Below are positions 45,512-54,470 of a stretch of 64,000 nt of DNA, one piece after another. The notes under the pieces were generated by a model. It ran no database searches. It was given only the letters and a program-made list of their open reading frames with translations, and was not told the DNA's origin. Positions within the stretch are counted from its first letter, which is position 1, and each line of letters starts with the position of its first letter. Origin of the DNA: Pseudomonas iranensis (lineage in GTDB: Bacteria; Pseudomonadota; Gammaproteobacteria; Pseudomonadales; Pseudomonadaceae); the NCBI RefSeq assembly GCF_014268585.2, contig NZ_CP077092.1, positions 5,865,501 through 5,929,500 on the forward strand, in the 5' to 3' direction. The translations under genes and the position numbers were made by a program.

Positions 45512-46585
45512 ATGCATATCAATCCTTTTCTTTTTATATTGCCGCGCCCGCCCGGACAAGTTGTCTGGAACTACAAGAACCATACTCAACATGAACTTGA
45601 TCTTGAATACTCCCATCGCCTCGCCAGCCTTATACACAACCCTGATATATTTGACCCCAACAACATAATAGACAGACAACTTCTGAACGCAGGCATTCTA
45701 ACAACTTCAAAAATAGACAGCCCGGATTGGGGCTGGGATGAACTATCGAAGATCTATCACATCGGCACACAAAATATACCTTGCGCACATACGCCTCGGA
45801 ATATCCACGAGTGGTCCAGGCAATATCTGGCGCACTGCAGCGAAGTGCTGGCAAAGCCGGAACCTGCGAACACCCCGGCGCCGCGATCAGTGCAGCCCTT
45901 GATTACCCTGCCCGTACCGGGCGCCATTAATGATGACAGCCTGACTCAGGCCTTGATGAGGCGCAAAACCTGTCGTTCCTACACCGGTGCCGCGGTGACA
46001 CTGAACGAGGTCGGCACGCTGCTGTATCTGACCCTCGGCTATCTTCCCCCGCGCGCAGACGCCCACGCCGATCCGGTCGCGCCGGGTCTCGAAGCCCGCC
46101 GGAGCTGCCCGTCCGGCGGCGGATTGAACGCCTGTGAGGGATTTGTCCTGGCGCAAAATGTCAGCGGGCTGGAAACCGGCATCTACGCCTACCACCCTGC
46201 CGAACATGCTCTGAGTCGGATCAATGCGCTGCCCGATCCGGAACTGGGCCAATTGCTCGGCGGCCAGCACTTCATCAACAACCTGCCGCTGGGCGTGTTC
46301 ATCACCGCCAGGTTTGACCGTCTCTGGTGGAAGTACGAACATTCGCGCGCCTATCGCATGGCATTCATCGAGGCCGGTCATCTCTCGCAAACCTTTCAAC
46401 TGGTAGCAACGACGCTGGGGCTGAACACCTGGCTGACCGGCGCATTTGCCGACGCACAGGTTGAAACCCTGCTCGGCATCGCGGGCAGCGCCGAGCAACC
46501 GCTGTTCTTTGTCGGTTGCGGCGAAAGCGATGGCCAGGCCATGTGCCAGGAAATGCGTGATCTGCTCAGCGGAGCACAGTCATGA
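45512..46585 (+). CDS. SagB-type FMN-dependent dehydrogenase (nitroreductase fold)
   Basis: 357 residues. Residues 1-125 form an N-terminal accessory region and 140-350 a nitroreductase-fold domain. FMN-contact motifs are visible: RRKTCRSYTG (150-159) and RRSCPSGGGLNACEG (196-210). The Lys-Tyr pair of the SagB/McbC family occurs at K274-Y275 in WWKYEHSRAYR, followed by EAGHLSQTFQLVA. Relatives oxidise azolines to azoles in peptides, but no YcaO cyclodehydratase is nearby and the 23-mer has no Cys or Ser, so another oxidation is likely. The first 115 codons or so are AT-richer than the rest. The ribosome site is weak. It overlaps the next gene by 4 bases. Confidence 0.85.
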   Translation: MHINPFLFILPRPPGQVVWNYKNHTQHELDLEYSHRLASLIHNPDIFDPNNIIDRQLLNAGILTTSKIDSPDWGWDELSKIYHIGTQNIPCAHTPRNIHEWSRQYLAHCSEVLAKPEPANTPAPRSVQPLITLPVPGAINDDSLTQALMRRKTCRSYTGAAVTLNEVGTLLYLTLGYLPPRADAHADPVAPGLEARRSCPSGGGLNACEGFVLAQNVSGLETGIYAYHPAEHALSRINALPDPELGQLLGGQHFINNLPLGVFITARFDRLWWKYEHSRAYRMAFIEAGHLSQTFQLVATTLGLNTWLTGAFADAQVETLLGIAGSAEQPLFFVGCGESDGQAMCQEMRDLLSGAQS

Positions 46586-47559
46586 TTCCCACGGCGATGG
46601 ATGAGAGCGAAGCCCCGGTGTCATGGTCGCTGAAATTCACGCTTCCAGACTGGGAGAGCCGTGCGTCGGTACGCAGCAGTACCCATGACTATCGGTTACC
46701 AAGTGATGTCGAGCAGCAACTGCAGACCCGCTACTGGTTCCCCCCGGCCTTTGTGCCCTATCTGGCGCATCCGGCCATCCAGGCCAAGGGGCGCGAAACC
46801 CTGCACCGCCTCACCGCCAATCATCTGGTGTATTTCCTCGACTACACCACCCTGCTTGAACACCGCATCGTCAACCGCGCGGTGGAAGTCATCGCGCACC
46901 GCGAACTGCCCATCTACATACCGTTACCGATGAAGCATGCAGCACTTCAGCTGTATACCGACGAGGGCTACCACGCGCTGTTTTCCAACCAGATTGCCGA
47001 GCAGATCGCTGCGTATTACAGCATCACCCGGCGTCCGGTCATTCCGAGACGGATCAGCCGCATGAACGCCTTGATCGCGCGGACACCAGAGAAAAACCGC
47101 GCTCTGGCCTGGTTCCTGCTCGGGTTTGTCTCGGAAACCATCATTGCCCGTGAATTGCTGGAAGTGTGCCGCGACACGCTCGTGTCCAGCGTGAACGACA
47201 TGCTGCGTGATCACCTTGCCGACGAAGCCCGGCACAGCCGGTATTTCGCCGAAGCCTTCCATTACTTCTGGATTGCGATGAACAGTCGTCAGCGCCTGTT
47301 CGCCAGCAAGACCCTCGTGGAGATCATTTCCATCTTCTTCGAAGCAGATGAAAGCTGGCTGCAACAAAGCCTGCGTTCGGCCGGTATTGCCGAGATCGAC
47401 GTGATGGAGATTGTCGGCAGCACGGTAACGGTGCAGGCCAACCGCGCTCGTGCACGCGCTGGCTGCAAACCTACTGTGGAGGCCCTGCACAAGGCCGGCT
47501 TCTTTGCATTGCCCCATAACCAGACACTCTTCGCCAAAGCAGGATTGATCGATGGATAA
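46582..47559 (+). CDS. AurF-type diiron oxygenase
   Basis: 325 residues, all-helical ferritin-like fold. The seven ligands of the AurF diiron site are all found with matching spacing: E93 (LLEHR), E128 and H131 (DEGYH), E185 (VSETI), H211, E215 and H218 (HLADEARH). AurF itself oxidises an aromatic amine to a nitro group; relatives carry out N-hydroxylation or other oxidations. The substrate here is unknown, and the peptide-derived product is the obvious candidate. It overlaps its neighbours by 4 and 8 bases, so the three genes are translationally coupled. Confidence 0.88.
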   Translation: MIPTAMDESEAPVSWSLKFTLPDWESRASVRSSTHDYRLPSDVEQQLQTRYWFPPAFVPYLAHPAIQAKGRETLHRLTANHLVYFLDYTTLLEHRIVNRAVEVIAHRELPIYIPLPMKHAALQLYTDEGYHALFSNQIAEQIAAYYSITRRPVIPRRISRMNALIARTPEKNRALAWFLLGFVSETIIARELLEVCRDTLVSSVNDMLRDHLADEARHSRYFAEAFHYFWIAMNSRQRLFASKTLVEIISIFFEADESWLQQSLRSAGIAEIDVMEIVGSTVTVQANRARARAGCKPTVEALHKAGFFALPHNQTLFAKAGLIDG

Positions 47560-48784
47560 ACACAGCCGTGCAACCACCCGCCGACAACAGCGCGGAGCAA
47601 TCAGCCTGCTGCTGGCGATGATCCTGCTTGGCGTGTTTCCGCTGGATGTGCTGCTGCCTTCCTTTCCGGCATTGGCAGCCCACTTTGGCCGATCGTCAAA
47701 CGACATCGCGCTGTCGATCAGTCTGTTTGCCGTGGGCATCGCATTTGCTCAGTTATTGATCGGCCCGTTGTCCGATGTGATCGGGCGCAAAGGTCTGCTG
47801 CTTGCCGGCATGAGCGTGTCGCTGCTCGGCGCACTGGGCTGCGTGCTGAGCAATGACTACACGCTGTTCCTGATTTTCCGGGTGATGCAGGCGCTGGGAT
47901 GTGGTTGCTTCGTGCTGTCCCAGGCACTGGTGCAGGATCTGTTCGAAGGCAACGAGCGTGATCGCCTGCGGATCCTGATGGTCACCGCCACGGGCATCTT
48001 CATTTCGGTATCACCATTGGCGGGCACGTTTCTGCAGGCCACGCTCGGCTGGCGCGGCAGCTTCTGGGTGTTCATCGCCCTGGCCGCCGTGGTTCTGGTG
48101 AAGACGTGGCGGCTGCTCGATAACAGCCGGCCCGTTCAGAATGGGCCACACGTGGGTTTCATAAAGCCCTACAGGTTGGTGCTGAGCAATTTCGAATTCG
48201 TCGGCTGCTGGCTGATTTCCGCCTTCGCTTTCGCCTGCCACTTTTCCTTCATTGTCATTTCCCCGCTGATCTTCATGGAGCAGCTGCAGATGGCACCTTA
48301 CGATTTCGCTTTGATCCTGCTGATCTACGGCGCCGCCTATGTCTTTGGCGGCCTGTTCGCCAGCGTGCTGAATCGGCATATCAATGCGCAACAGCAGATT
48401 TTCACCGGGCTGAGTCTGATCCTGCTCTCGGGGCTGGTGATGCTCTATCTGGCGGCCAGTCATGATCTGTCAGCGGCGACTGTGCTGATTCCGATGCTGA
48501 TCTGCACGGTAGGCACGACCATTTCACGCCCGCCGGCTACCTCACGCGCCATGAGCCTGTTTGCCGAAAACGCCGGCGCATCGGCGTCCGCCGGCAGCAC
48601 CATCATCTTTATCTGTGGCGGGCTGGTCAGCGCCTTGATCAGCCTTGGCCCGGCCAACCTGCAAGCGACACTGGGTTACGGCTTCGTGGTGTTGAGCGGC
48701 GTATCGCTGTTGCTCAACAGCGTGATTGGCCGTCGCGTCAGCAACCTGCGCAGCAATCCGGTGATGCCGGGAGGCGACCACTGA
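47552..48784 (+). CDS. MFS exporter, Bcr/CflA-like (12 membrane segments)
   Basis: 410 residues with about 12 hydrophobic segments. The motif between helices 2 and 3 is GPLSDVIGRKG, and RVMQALGCGCFVLSQALVQD matches the drug:H+ antiporter-1 (Bcr/CflA) group. It probably exports the product of the upstream enzymes and protects the producer. It starts inside the end of the oxygenase gene (8-base overlap). It is the last gene of the cassette; ilvD follows after 256 bases. Confidence 0.88.
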   Translation: MDKHSRATTRRQQRGAISLLLAMILLGVFPLDVLLPSFPALAAHFGRSSNDIALSISLFAVGIAFAQLLIGPLSDVIGRKGLLLAGMSVSLLGALGCVLSNDYTLFLIFRVMQALGCGCFVLSQALVQDLFEGNERDRLRILMVTATGIFISVSPLAGTFLQATLGWRGSFWVFIALAAVVLVKTWRLLDNSRPVQNGPHVGFIKPYRLVLSNFEFVGCWLISAFAFACHFSFIVISPLIFMEQLQMAPYDFALILLIYGAAYVFGGLFASVLNRHINAQQQIFTGLSLILLSGLVMLYLAASHDLSAATVLIPMLICTVGTTISRPPATSRAMSLFAENAGASASAGSTIIFICGGLVSALISLGPANLQATLGYGFVVLSGVSLLLNSVIGRRVSNLRSNPVMPGGDH

Positions 48785-48862
48785 TCCTGCCAGTCGTCAT
48801 CCCGCGTGCCTCTTCAACGGGGGAACAACGCTTTGCGCCATTCCCTCGCGACGCCAGCGGTG

Positions 48863-48868
48863 TAGAAT
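48863..48868 (+). promoter_or_regulatory. Possible -10 box of ilvD
   Basis: TAGAAT lies 173 bases before the ilvD start, with a poor -35 (TTCCCT, 16 bases upstream). The 256-base gap 48785-49040 holds no repeat and no gene; no attenuator peptide rich in branched-chain codons was found. No terminator for the exporter gene is evident, so some readthrough into ilvD is possible. Confidence 0.35.
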
Positions 48869-49040
48869 CGCCTCATTCATCGCCATTCATCCCCGGCGGG
48901 TTTATGAGCTCAGGCTGAGACCAGCGGCGATCCCGCAACGTCATCGGCAGCTTCCGGACACACGGCCATTTTTCGGGTGTTTCAGAGGTCAACAGAAGCT
49001 CACTCCCCTTTAGTACGTGATTAGCCGCCCGGAGTGCTCC

Positions 49041-50882
49041 ATGCCAGATTACCGCTCGAAAACATCCACCCACGGCCGCAACATGGCCGGCGCCCGCGCA
49101 CTGTGGCGCGCCACCGGCATGAAAGATGACGACTTCAAGAAGCCGATCATCGCCATTGCCAACTCGTTCACCCAGTTTGTCCCGGGGCATGTGCACCTGA
49201 AGGACCTGGGTCAACTGGTCGCCCGCGAAATCGAACGCGCCGGTGGCGTGGCCAAGGAATTCAACACCATTGCTGTCGATGACGGCATCGCCATGGGCCA
49301 CGACGGCATGCTGTATTCGCTGCCGAGTCGCGAGATCATCGCCGACTCCGTCGAGTACATGGTCAATGCCCACTGCGCCGACGCCATCGTGTGCATTTCC
49401 AACTGCGACAAGATCACCCCGGGCATGCTGATGGCCGCGCTGCGCCTGAACATCCCGGTGATTTTCGTTTCCGGTGGTCCGATGGAAGCGGGCAAGACCA
49501 AACTCGCTTCCCACGGCCTCGACCTCGTCGACGCCATGGTGATCGCCGCCGACTCCAGCGCTTCTGACGAGAAAGTCGCCGAGTACGAGCGTAGCGCCTG
49601 CCCGACCTGCGGTTCGTGCTCCGGCATGTTCACCGCCAACTCGATGAACTGCCTGACTGAAGCACTGGGTCTGGCCTTGCCGGGCAACGGTTCGACTCTG
49701 GCCACCCACAGCGACCGCGAACAGCTGTTCCTCCAGGCCGGTCGCACCATCGTCGAGCTGTGCAAGCGTTACTACGGCGAGAACGATGACTCCGTGCTGC
49801 CGCGCAACATCGCCAACTTCAAGGCGTTCGAAAACGCGATGATGCTCGACATCGCCATGGGCGGTTCGACCAACACCATCCTGCACTTGCTCGCAGCTGC
49901 CCAGGAAGCCGAGATCGATTTCGACCTGCGCGACATCGACCGTCTCTCGCGCAGCGTGCCGCAGCTGTGCAAAGTCGCGCCGAACATCCAGAAGTACCAC
50001 ATGGAAGACGTGCACCGCGCCGGCGGCATTTTCAGCATCCTCGGTTCGCTGGCCCGTGGCGGCCTGCTGCACACCGACCTGCCGACCGTGCACAGTCGCA
50101 GCATGGAAGAAGCCATCGCCAAGTGGGACATCACCCAGACCAGCGACGAAGCCGTGCATCACTTCTTCAAGGCAGGTCCGGCGGGCATTCCGACCCAGAC
50201 CGCGTTCAGCCAGTCGACCCGCTGGGAAACCCTCGACGACGACCGTGAAAACGGCTGCATCCGCAGCTTCGAGCACGCCTATTCGAAAGAAGGCGGCCTC
50301 GCCGTGCTGTACGGCAATATCGCGCAGGACGGCTGCGTGGTGAAAACCGCCGGGGTTGATGAGTCGATCCACGTCTTCGAAGGCAACGCGAAGATTTTCG
50401 AAAGCCAGGACAGCGCCGTGCGCGGCATCCTCGCTGACGAAGTGAAGGAAGGCGACATCGTCATCATTCGCTACGAAGGTCCGAAAGGCGGCCCTGGCAT
50501 GCAGGAAATGCTCTACCCGACGTCCTACCTGAAATCCAAAGGTCTGGGCAAAGCCTGCGCGCTGCTCACCGACGGGCGTTTCTCCGGCGGCACTTCCGGC
50601 CTGTCGATCGGTCACGCTTCGCCAGAAGCTGCGGCCGGTGGCGCGATCGGTCTGGTGCAGGATGGCGACAAGGTGCTGATCGACATTCCGAACCGCTCGA
50701 TCAACCTGTTGGTCAGCGACGAAGAACTGGCGGCACGCCGCGCCGAGCAGGACAAGAAAGGCTGGAAACCGGTTGAAGTGCGCCCACGCAAAGTGACCAC
50801 CGCGCTCAAGGCCTACGCCCTGCTGGCGACCAGTGCCGACAAGGGTGCTGTGCGCAACAAGGCGATGCTCGACGGGCTGTAA
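49041..50882 (+). CDS. ilvD: Dihydroxy-acid dehydratase
   Basis: 613 residues, start [20 protein letters not shown] with GGAG upstream. Iron-sulfur ligands are in [11 protein letters not shown] and [20 protein letters not shown]; the C-terminal signature [20 protein letters not shown] is intact. It makes the keto acids of valine and isoleucine synthesis. The cysteine set is that of the [4Fe-4S] E. coli-type enzyme. In PAO1 it directly follows rlmI, so the 45292-48784 cassette is an insertion at this junction. Confidence 0.96.
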   Translation: MPDYRSKTSTHGRNMAGARALWRATGMKDDDFKKPIIAIANSFTQFVPGHVHLKDLGQLVAREIERAGGVAKEFNTIAVDDGIAMGHDGMLYSLPSREIIADSVEYMVNAHCADAIVCISNCDKITPGMLMAALRLNIPVIFVSGGPMEAGKTKLASHGLDLVDAMVIAADSSASDEKVAEYERSACPTCGSCSGMFTANSMNCLTEALGLALPGNGSTLATHSDREQLFLQAGRTIVELCKRYYGENDDSVLPRNIANFKAFENAMMLDIAMGGSTNTILHLLAAAQEAEIDFDLRDIDRLSRSVPQLCKVAPNIQKYHMEDVHRAGGIFSILGSLARGGLLHTDLPTVHSRSMEEAIAKWDITQTSDEAVHHFFKAGPAGIPTQTAFSQSTRWETLDDDRENGCIRSFEHAYSKEGGLAVLYGNIAQDGCVVKTAGVDESIHVFEGNAKIFESQDSAVRGILADEVKEGDIVIIRYEGPKGGPGMQEMLYPTSYLKSKGLGKACALLTDGRFSGGTSGLSIGHASPEAAAGGAIGLVQDGDKVLIDIPNRSINLLVSDEELAARRAEQDKKGWKPVEVRPRKVTTALKAYALLATSADKGAVRNKAMLDGL

Positions 50883-50902
50883 GCGTCCAGGTGCAGAAAC
50901 AA

Positions 50903-50933
50903 AAATGCCCCGCCAACGTGCGGGGCATTTTTT
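50903..50933 (+). terminator. Intrinsic terminator of ilvD
   Basis: AAATGCCCCGC (50903-50913) and GCGGGGCATTT (50920-50930) form an 11-bp stem with a 6-base loop, followed by a run of Ts. Confidence 0.93.
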
Positions 50934-50948
50934 AATCCGTCTGACACT

Positions 50949-51082
50949 GATCGTTCCCACGCTCCTGCGTGGGAATGCCTCAAGGGACGCTCCGCGTCCA
51001 GTGACGCGGAGCGTCACGGGCTGCATTCCCACGCGGAGCGTGGGAACGATCAAAGATCGCAGCCTTCGGCAGCTCCTACATG
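50949..51082. repeat. Nested double-hairpin repeat joined to a half-copy of another repeat
   Basis: The outer arms GATCGTTCCCACGCTCC... (from 50949) and ...GGAGCGTGGGAACGATC (to 51051) match over 29 bases apart from one extra base. The centre holds a perfect inner hairpin GACGCTCCGCGTC-CAGT-GACGCGGAGCGTC. Directly after it, 51053-51082 is one arm of the TGTAGGAGCTGCCGAAGGCT family seen at 23665-23743. It lies between the convergent ilvD and pchP. Confidence 0.88.
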
Positions 51083-51092
51083 CGATCGTGGC

Positions 51093-52148
51093 TTACTGGA
51101 TTTCCTCAGGCTTGACTATCACCCAGTTCTTGTCCGCTGTCACCGGCAAGCCTTCCTTGGCCTGCGCCGCTGCGTGTTTGGCCATCATGCCGTTGATTTG
51201 CGTCATGTACTTGTCCTTGCGGTTGATCCACAAGTGAATGCCGCCCTTGGCCACATCGACATCGTGGAACAGCATGTAACCGTCGCTCGTCGGGGTATCG
51301 CCGCCGACCAGTACCGGTTTTTTCCATTCATCGATGTAGGTCAGGATCGCCGCGTGCTTGCCGGCCATCCAGGTTGCCGGGGTCCACAGGTACGGCGTCA
51401 GCTCCAGGCCCAGGTTGGCCTTCTCGTCATATTTGCCGGCAGTGATCTGTTTGCGCGCGGTGGTCAACTCGCCGGTCTTCTGATCCTTGAGCAGCAGTGA
51501 AACGCCAATGACGTTCTGCGGTTTGACGTTGTAGCCATACTTGGGATCCGCCGCGACCATACGCACCAGTTCCTCTGAAGCGGCGGTCATCACGTAGACC
51601 TCGATGCCGTTCTCCATCAGCTTGTTATACAGCTCCTGCTGGCCAGTGAAGATCCTCGGCGGATTGACGTCGAGTTTCTTCACCACATCGCCTTCGTAAT
51701 ACGTCGCCGGCACCGGCTTGCCCGAAGCCATCAGCTCATCGACGTAGCCCTTGAGCTCCTTGAGGGTGAAGCCGGAGAACACCTGCGCCACCCACGGGTA
51801 GCAGACCATGTCGTCGACTTCGCAGAGCCGGTAGTAATAACTGAACAGGCTTTCCTTGTGCTCGGCGGTGTCCTTGAAGGGCATCAGTTTCAGCGAGGGG
51901 TCGAGCTTGTCACGGGTAATAAGGCCTTTGTTTTCCATGAACGGCAGCAAGGATTCTTCGAGGTCGTAGCGGTAACTGGTGTTGTCCATGTCGAACACGG
52001 CGTAATTACCCTTGTTGGCGTTGGCAGCGATCATCGCGTCCAGCGCCTTCGCCTGATCTGCCGGCCAATGCTTGAGGTCCGTGGCCAATGCATGGCCGGC
52101 GAGGCCAGCCGCCAGTGCTACAGCCAAAAACGTGCGTGCAATTTTCAT
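51093..52148 (-). CDS. pchP: Phosphorylcholine phosphatase (HAD family, periplasmic)
   Basis: 351 residues with a 22-residue signal peptide (MKIARTFLAVALAAGLAGHA...). In mature numbering the HAD motifs fall where P. aeruginosa PchP has them: DMDNT at 31-35, T-A-A at 166-168 (Ser in the P. aeruginosa enzyme), K242 and GDTPTSD from 261 (P. aeruginosa GDTPDSD). It releases choline from phosphorylcholine in the periplasm, supporting use of host or plant phosphatidylcholine. It is convergent with ilvD. No choline genes lie nearby. Confidence 0.9.
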   Translation of the reverse strand: MKIARTFLAVALAAGLAGHALATDLKHWPADQAKALDAMIAANANKGNYAVFDMDNTSYRYDLEESLLPFMENKGLITRDKLDPSLKLMPFKDTAEHKESLFSYYYRLCEVDDMVCYPWVAQVFSGFTLKELKGYVDELMASGKPVPATYYEGDVVKKLDVNPPRIFTGQQELYNKLMENGIEVYVMTAASEELVRMVAADPKYGYNVKPQNVIGVSLLLKDQKTGELTTARKQITAGKYDEKANLGLELTPYLWTPATWMAGKHAAILTYIDEWKKPVLVGGDTPTSDGYMLFHDVDVAKGGIHLWINRKDKYMTQINGMMAKHAAAQAKEGLPVTADKNWVIVKPEEIQ

Positions 52149-52387
52149 AGCGCTACTCCCCGATGCAAAGAGTTCGACGCTAACAAATCAGTGTGACAAC
52201 CCTCGCCTGTCAGCGACCGCTTGCGTCCCCTGCGCGTCAGTTGCATTGGCGACAGCGACACGCGCTTATTCCAAAAACGACGGACGCCCTGCCATTTCGG
52301 TATTAAATCATTGCAAATCAAGCTGTTAGTCTTTCCGGTTCGCAGCAGCCCCGGACGGCTGTTGGCACAGTCTTTACTGGAGTTCTC

Positions 52388-53779
52388 ATGAATCTACCGT
52401 TGATTCTCAACCTGCTGGTGTTCCTCGCCTTGCTCTTCGGTCTGGCGCAAACCCGCCACACCACTTGGAGCCTGGCGAAAAAAGTCCTGCTTGCACTGGT
52501 CCTCGGCGTGGCGTTCGGCGTTGCGCTGCACACGATTTACGGTGCCGGCAACCCGGTGCTGAAAGCCTCGATCGGCTGGTTCGATCTGGTCGGCAACGGT
52601 TACGTGCAGTTGCTGCAAATGATCGTGATCCCGCTGGTGTTTGCTTCGATCCTCAGCGCCGTGGCACGCCTGCACAACGCTTCGTCGCTGGGCAAAATCA
52701 GTTTCCTGACCATCGGCACGCTGCTGTTCACCACCGCCATCGCGGCGTTGATCGGCATCGGCCTGACCAACCTGTTCGGCCTTACCGCTGAAGGTCTGAT
52801 CGCCGGCACTCAGGAAATGGCGCGCCTGCAAACCATTCAGAACGACTACGCCGGCAAGGTCGCCGACCTCAATGTGCCGCAACTGCTGCTGTCGTTCATT
52901 CCGCAGAACCCGTTCGCCGACCTGGCCCGGGCCAAGCCGACCTCGATCATCAGCGTGGTGATTTTTGCCGCGTTCCTTGGGGTTGCTGCACTGCAACTGC
53001 TCAAGGACGACGTCGAGAAAGGTCAGAAAGTGATCAACGCCATCGACACCCTGCAAGCCTGGGTGATGCGTCTGGTGCGTCTGGTGATGAAGCTGACCCC
53101 GTACGGTGTGCTGGCGCTGATGACCAAAGTGGTCGCCGGTTCCAACCTGCAGGACATCATCAAGCTCGGCAGTTTTGTCGTGGTCTCGTATATCGGCCTG
53201 GGCCTGATGTTCGTCGTGCACGGCGTGCTGGTGTCGGCCGCCGGGATCAACCCGCTGCGCTTCTTCCGCAAGATCTGGCCGGTACTGACGTTTGCTTTCA
53301 CCAGCCGCTCCAGCGCGGCGACCATTCCGCTGAGCATCGAAGCGCAGACCCGTCGTCTGGGTATTCCGTCGTCGGTCGCCAGTTTCGCTGCCTCGTTCGG
53401 TGCGACCATCGGCCAGAACGGGTGTGCCGGCCTGTACCCGGCGATGTTGGCGGTGATGGTCGCGCCAACGGTCGGCATCAACCCGCTGGATCCGCTGTGG
53501 ATCGCGACGCTGGTGGCGATTGTCACGTTGAGTTCGGCCGGCGTGGCCGGAGTTGGCGGCGGCGCAACGTTCGCCGCCCTGATCGTGCTGCCGGCAATGG
53601 GCTTGCCGGTGTCACTGGTGGCGTTGCTGATTTCGGTCGAGCCGCTGATCGATATGGGCCGCACCGCGTTGAACGTGAGTGGCTCGATTACCGCAGGGGC
53701 GATTACCAGTCAGGTCATGCAGCAGACGGATAAAGCGCTGCTGGATGCCGATGAACACGCAGAGTTGGCCCAGGCTTAA
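52388..53779 (+). CDS. tcyP: TcyP/YdjN-type cystine transporter (dicarboxylate/amino acid:cation symporter family)
   Basis: 463 residues, the same length as E. coli YdjN (TcyP). Eight or so hydrophobic segments and two re-entrant regions are expected; the conserved Ser-rich hairpin appears as [20 protein letters not shown], and the cation-binding stretch near the C-terminus as [17 protein letters not shown]. It should import L-cystine with protons or sodium. The 239-base upstream gap is shared with the divergent pchP. No CysB or Cys-loop site was identified. Confidence 0.88.
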   Translation: MNLPLILNLLVFLALLFGLAQTRHTTWSLAKKVLLALVLGVAFGVALHTIYGAGNPVLKASIGWFDLVGNGYVQLLQMIVIPLVFASILSAVARLHNASSLGKISFLTIGTLLFTTAIAALIGIGLTNLFGLTAEGLIAGTQEMARLQTIQNDYAGKVADLNVPQLLLSFIPQNPFADLARAKPTSIISVVIFAAFLGVAALQLLKDDVEKGQKVINAIDTLQAWVMRLVRLVMKLTPYGVLALMTKVVAGSNLQDIIKLGSFVVVSYIGLGLMFVVHGVLVSAAGINPLRFFRKIWPVLTFAFTSRSSAATIPLSIEAQTRRLGIPSSVASFAASFGATIGQNGCAGLYPAMLAVMVAPTVGINPLDPLWIATLVAIVTLSSAGVAGVGGGATFAALIVLPAMGLPVSLVALLISVEPLIDMGRTALNVSGSITAGAITSQVMQQTDKALLDADEHAELAQA

Positions 53780-53802
53780 GCTTCTCAGCGACTGAGCGGG
53801 CC

Positions 53803-53869
53803 TCTTCGCGAGCAGGCTCGCTCCCACACTGAAATGCGTTCCCCTGTGGGAGCGAGCCTGCTCGCGAAG
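53803..53869. repeat. REP doublet (converging arrangement)
   Basis: CCTCTTCGCGAGCAGGCTCG faces GCGAGCCTGCTCGCGAAGC with AAATGCGTTCCCC between them. It fills the space between the convergent tcyP and folA genes. Confidence 0.88.
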
Positions 53870-53872
53870 CTG

Positions 53873-54385
53873 TTAGGCTTTCTCCCAAACCTCAAAGCTA
53901 TATGCAGGATTATCGCCCTCTGCCGGATTCGGTACATTCGACACCAGCTTCCATTCACTCAGATCAAACTCCGGAAACCACGCATCCCCTTCCGGGCTCA
54001 GTGCCACGCGGGTCAGGTACAGCCGATCGGCCTGCGCCAGTCCCTGCGCATACAACTGCGCGCCGCCAATCAGCATCAGTTCATCAACGCCCTGGGCTTT
54101 CGCCCATTCCTCGGCGCGGGCCACAGCGGCTTCCAGCGACGGATAGACCTCGGCACCTTCGAGTTGCAGATCAGGCTGGCGGCTGACCACGATGTTCAAG
54201 CGCCCCGGCAGCGGCCGGCCGAGCGAATCCCAGGTCTTGCGACCCATGATGATCGGCTTGCCGAGCGTGGTCGCCTTGAAGTATTTGAAGTCCCCCGGCA
54301 GGTGCCAGGGCATGCTGTTGTCGACGCCGATCACGCGGTTTTCACCGAGGGCTGCGATCAGGCTGAGGGGCAGTGATTTAGTCAT
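53873..54385 (-). CDS. folA: Dihydrofolate reductase
   Basis: 170 residues, start MTKSLPLSLIAALGENRVIG. The DNSMPWHLPGDFKYFK stretch and IIMGRKTWDSLGRPLPGR are the folate and NADPH motifs, and LMLIGGAQLYAQ is the C-terminal one. It reduces dihydrofolate, the target of trimethoprim. No resistance-type change can be judged by eye. It is divergent from the DUF2868 gene by 85 bases. Confidence 0.95.
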   Translation of the reverse strand: MTKSLPLSLIAALGENRVIGVDNSMPWHLPGDFKYFKATTLGKPIIMGRKTWDSLGRPLPGRLNIVVSRQPDLQLEGAEVYPSLEAAVARAEEWAKAQGVDELMLIGGAQLYAQGLAQADRLYLTRVALSPEGDAWFPEFDLSEWKLVSNVPNPAEGDNPAYSFEVWEKA

Positions 54386-54470
54386 GCCAGCGAGGATACC
54401 AGAGCCGCGCTTACCCCGATAAGCGCCACAGCGGTTATGCTCAGCGCTCGATTTAGCGACGGGACGCCGC

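Noticed and set aside
48873..51053. Long open frame (over 700 codons) on the strand opposite ilvD
   Set aside because: It is antisense to a clear, full-length ilvD with all iron-sulfur motifs. Its translation is rich in His, Gln and Gly as expected of an antisense frame in high-GC DNA, and shows no domain.
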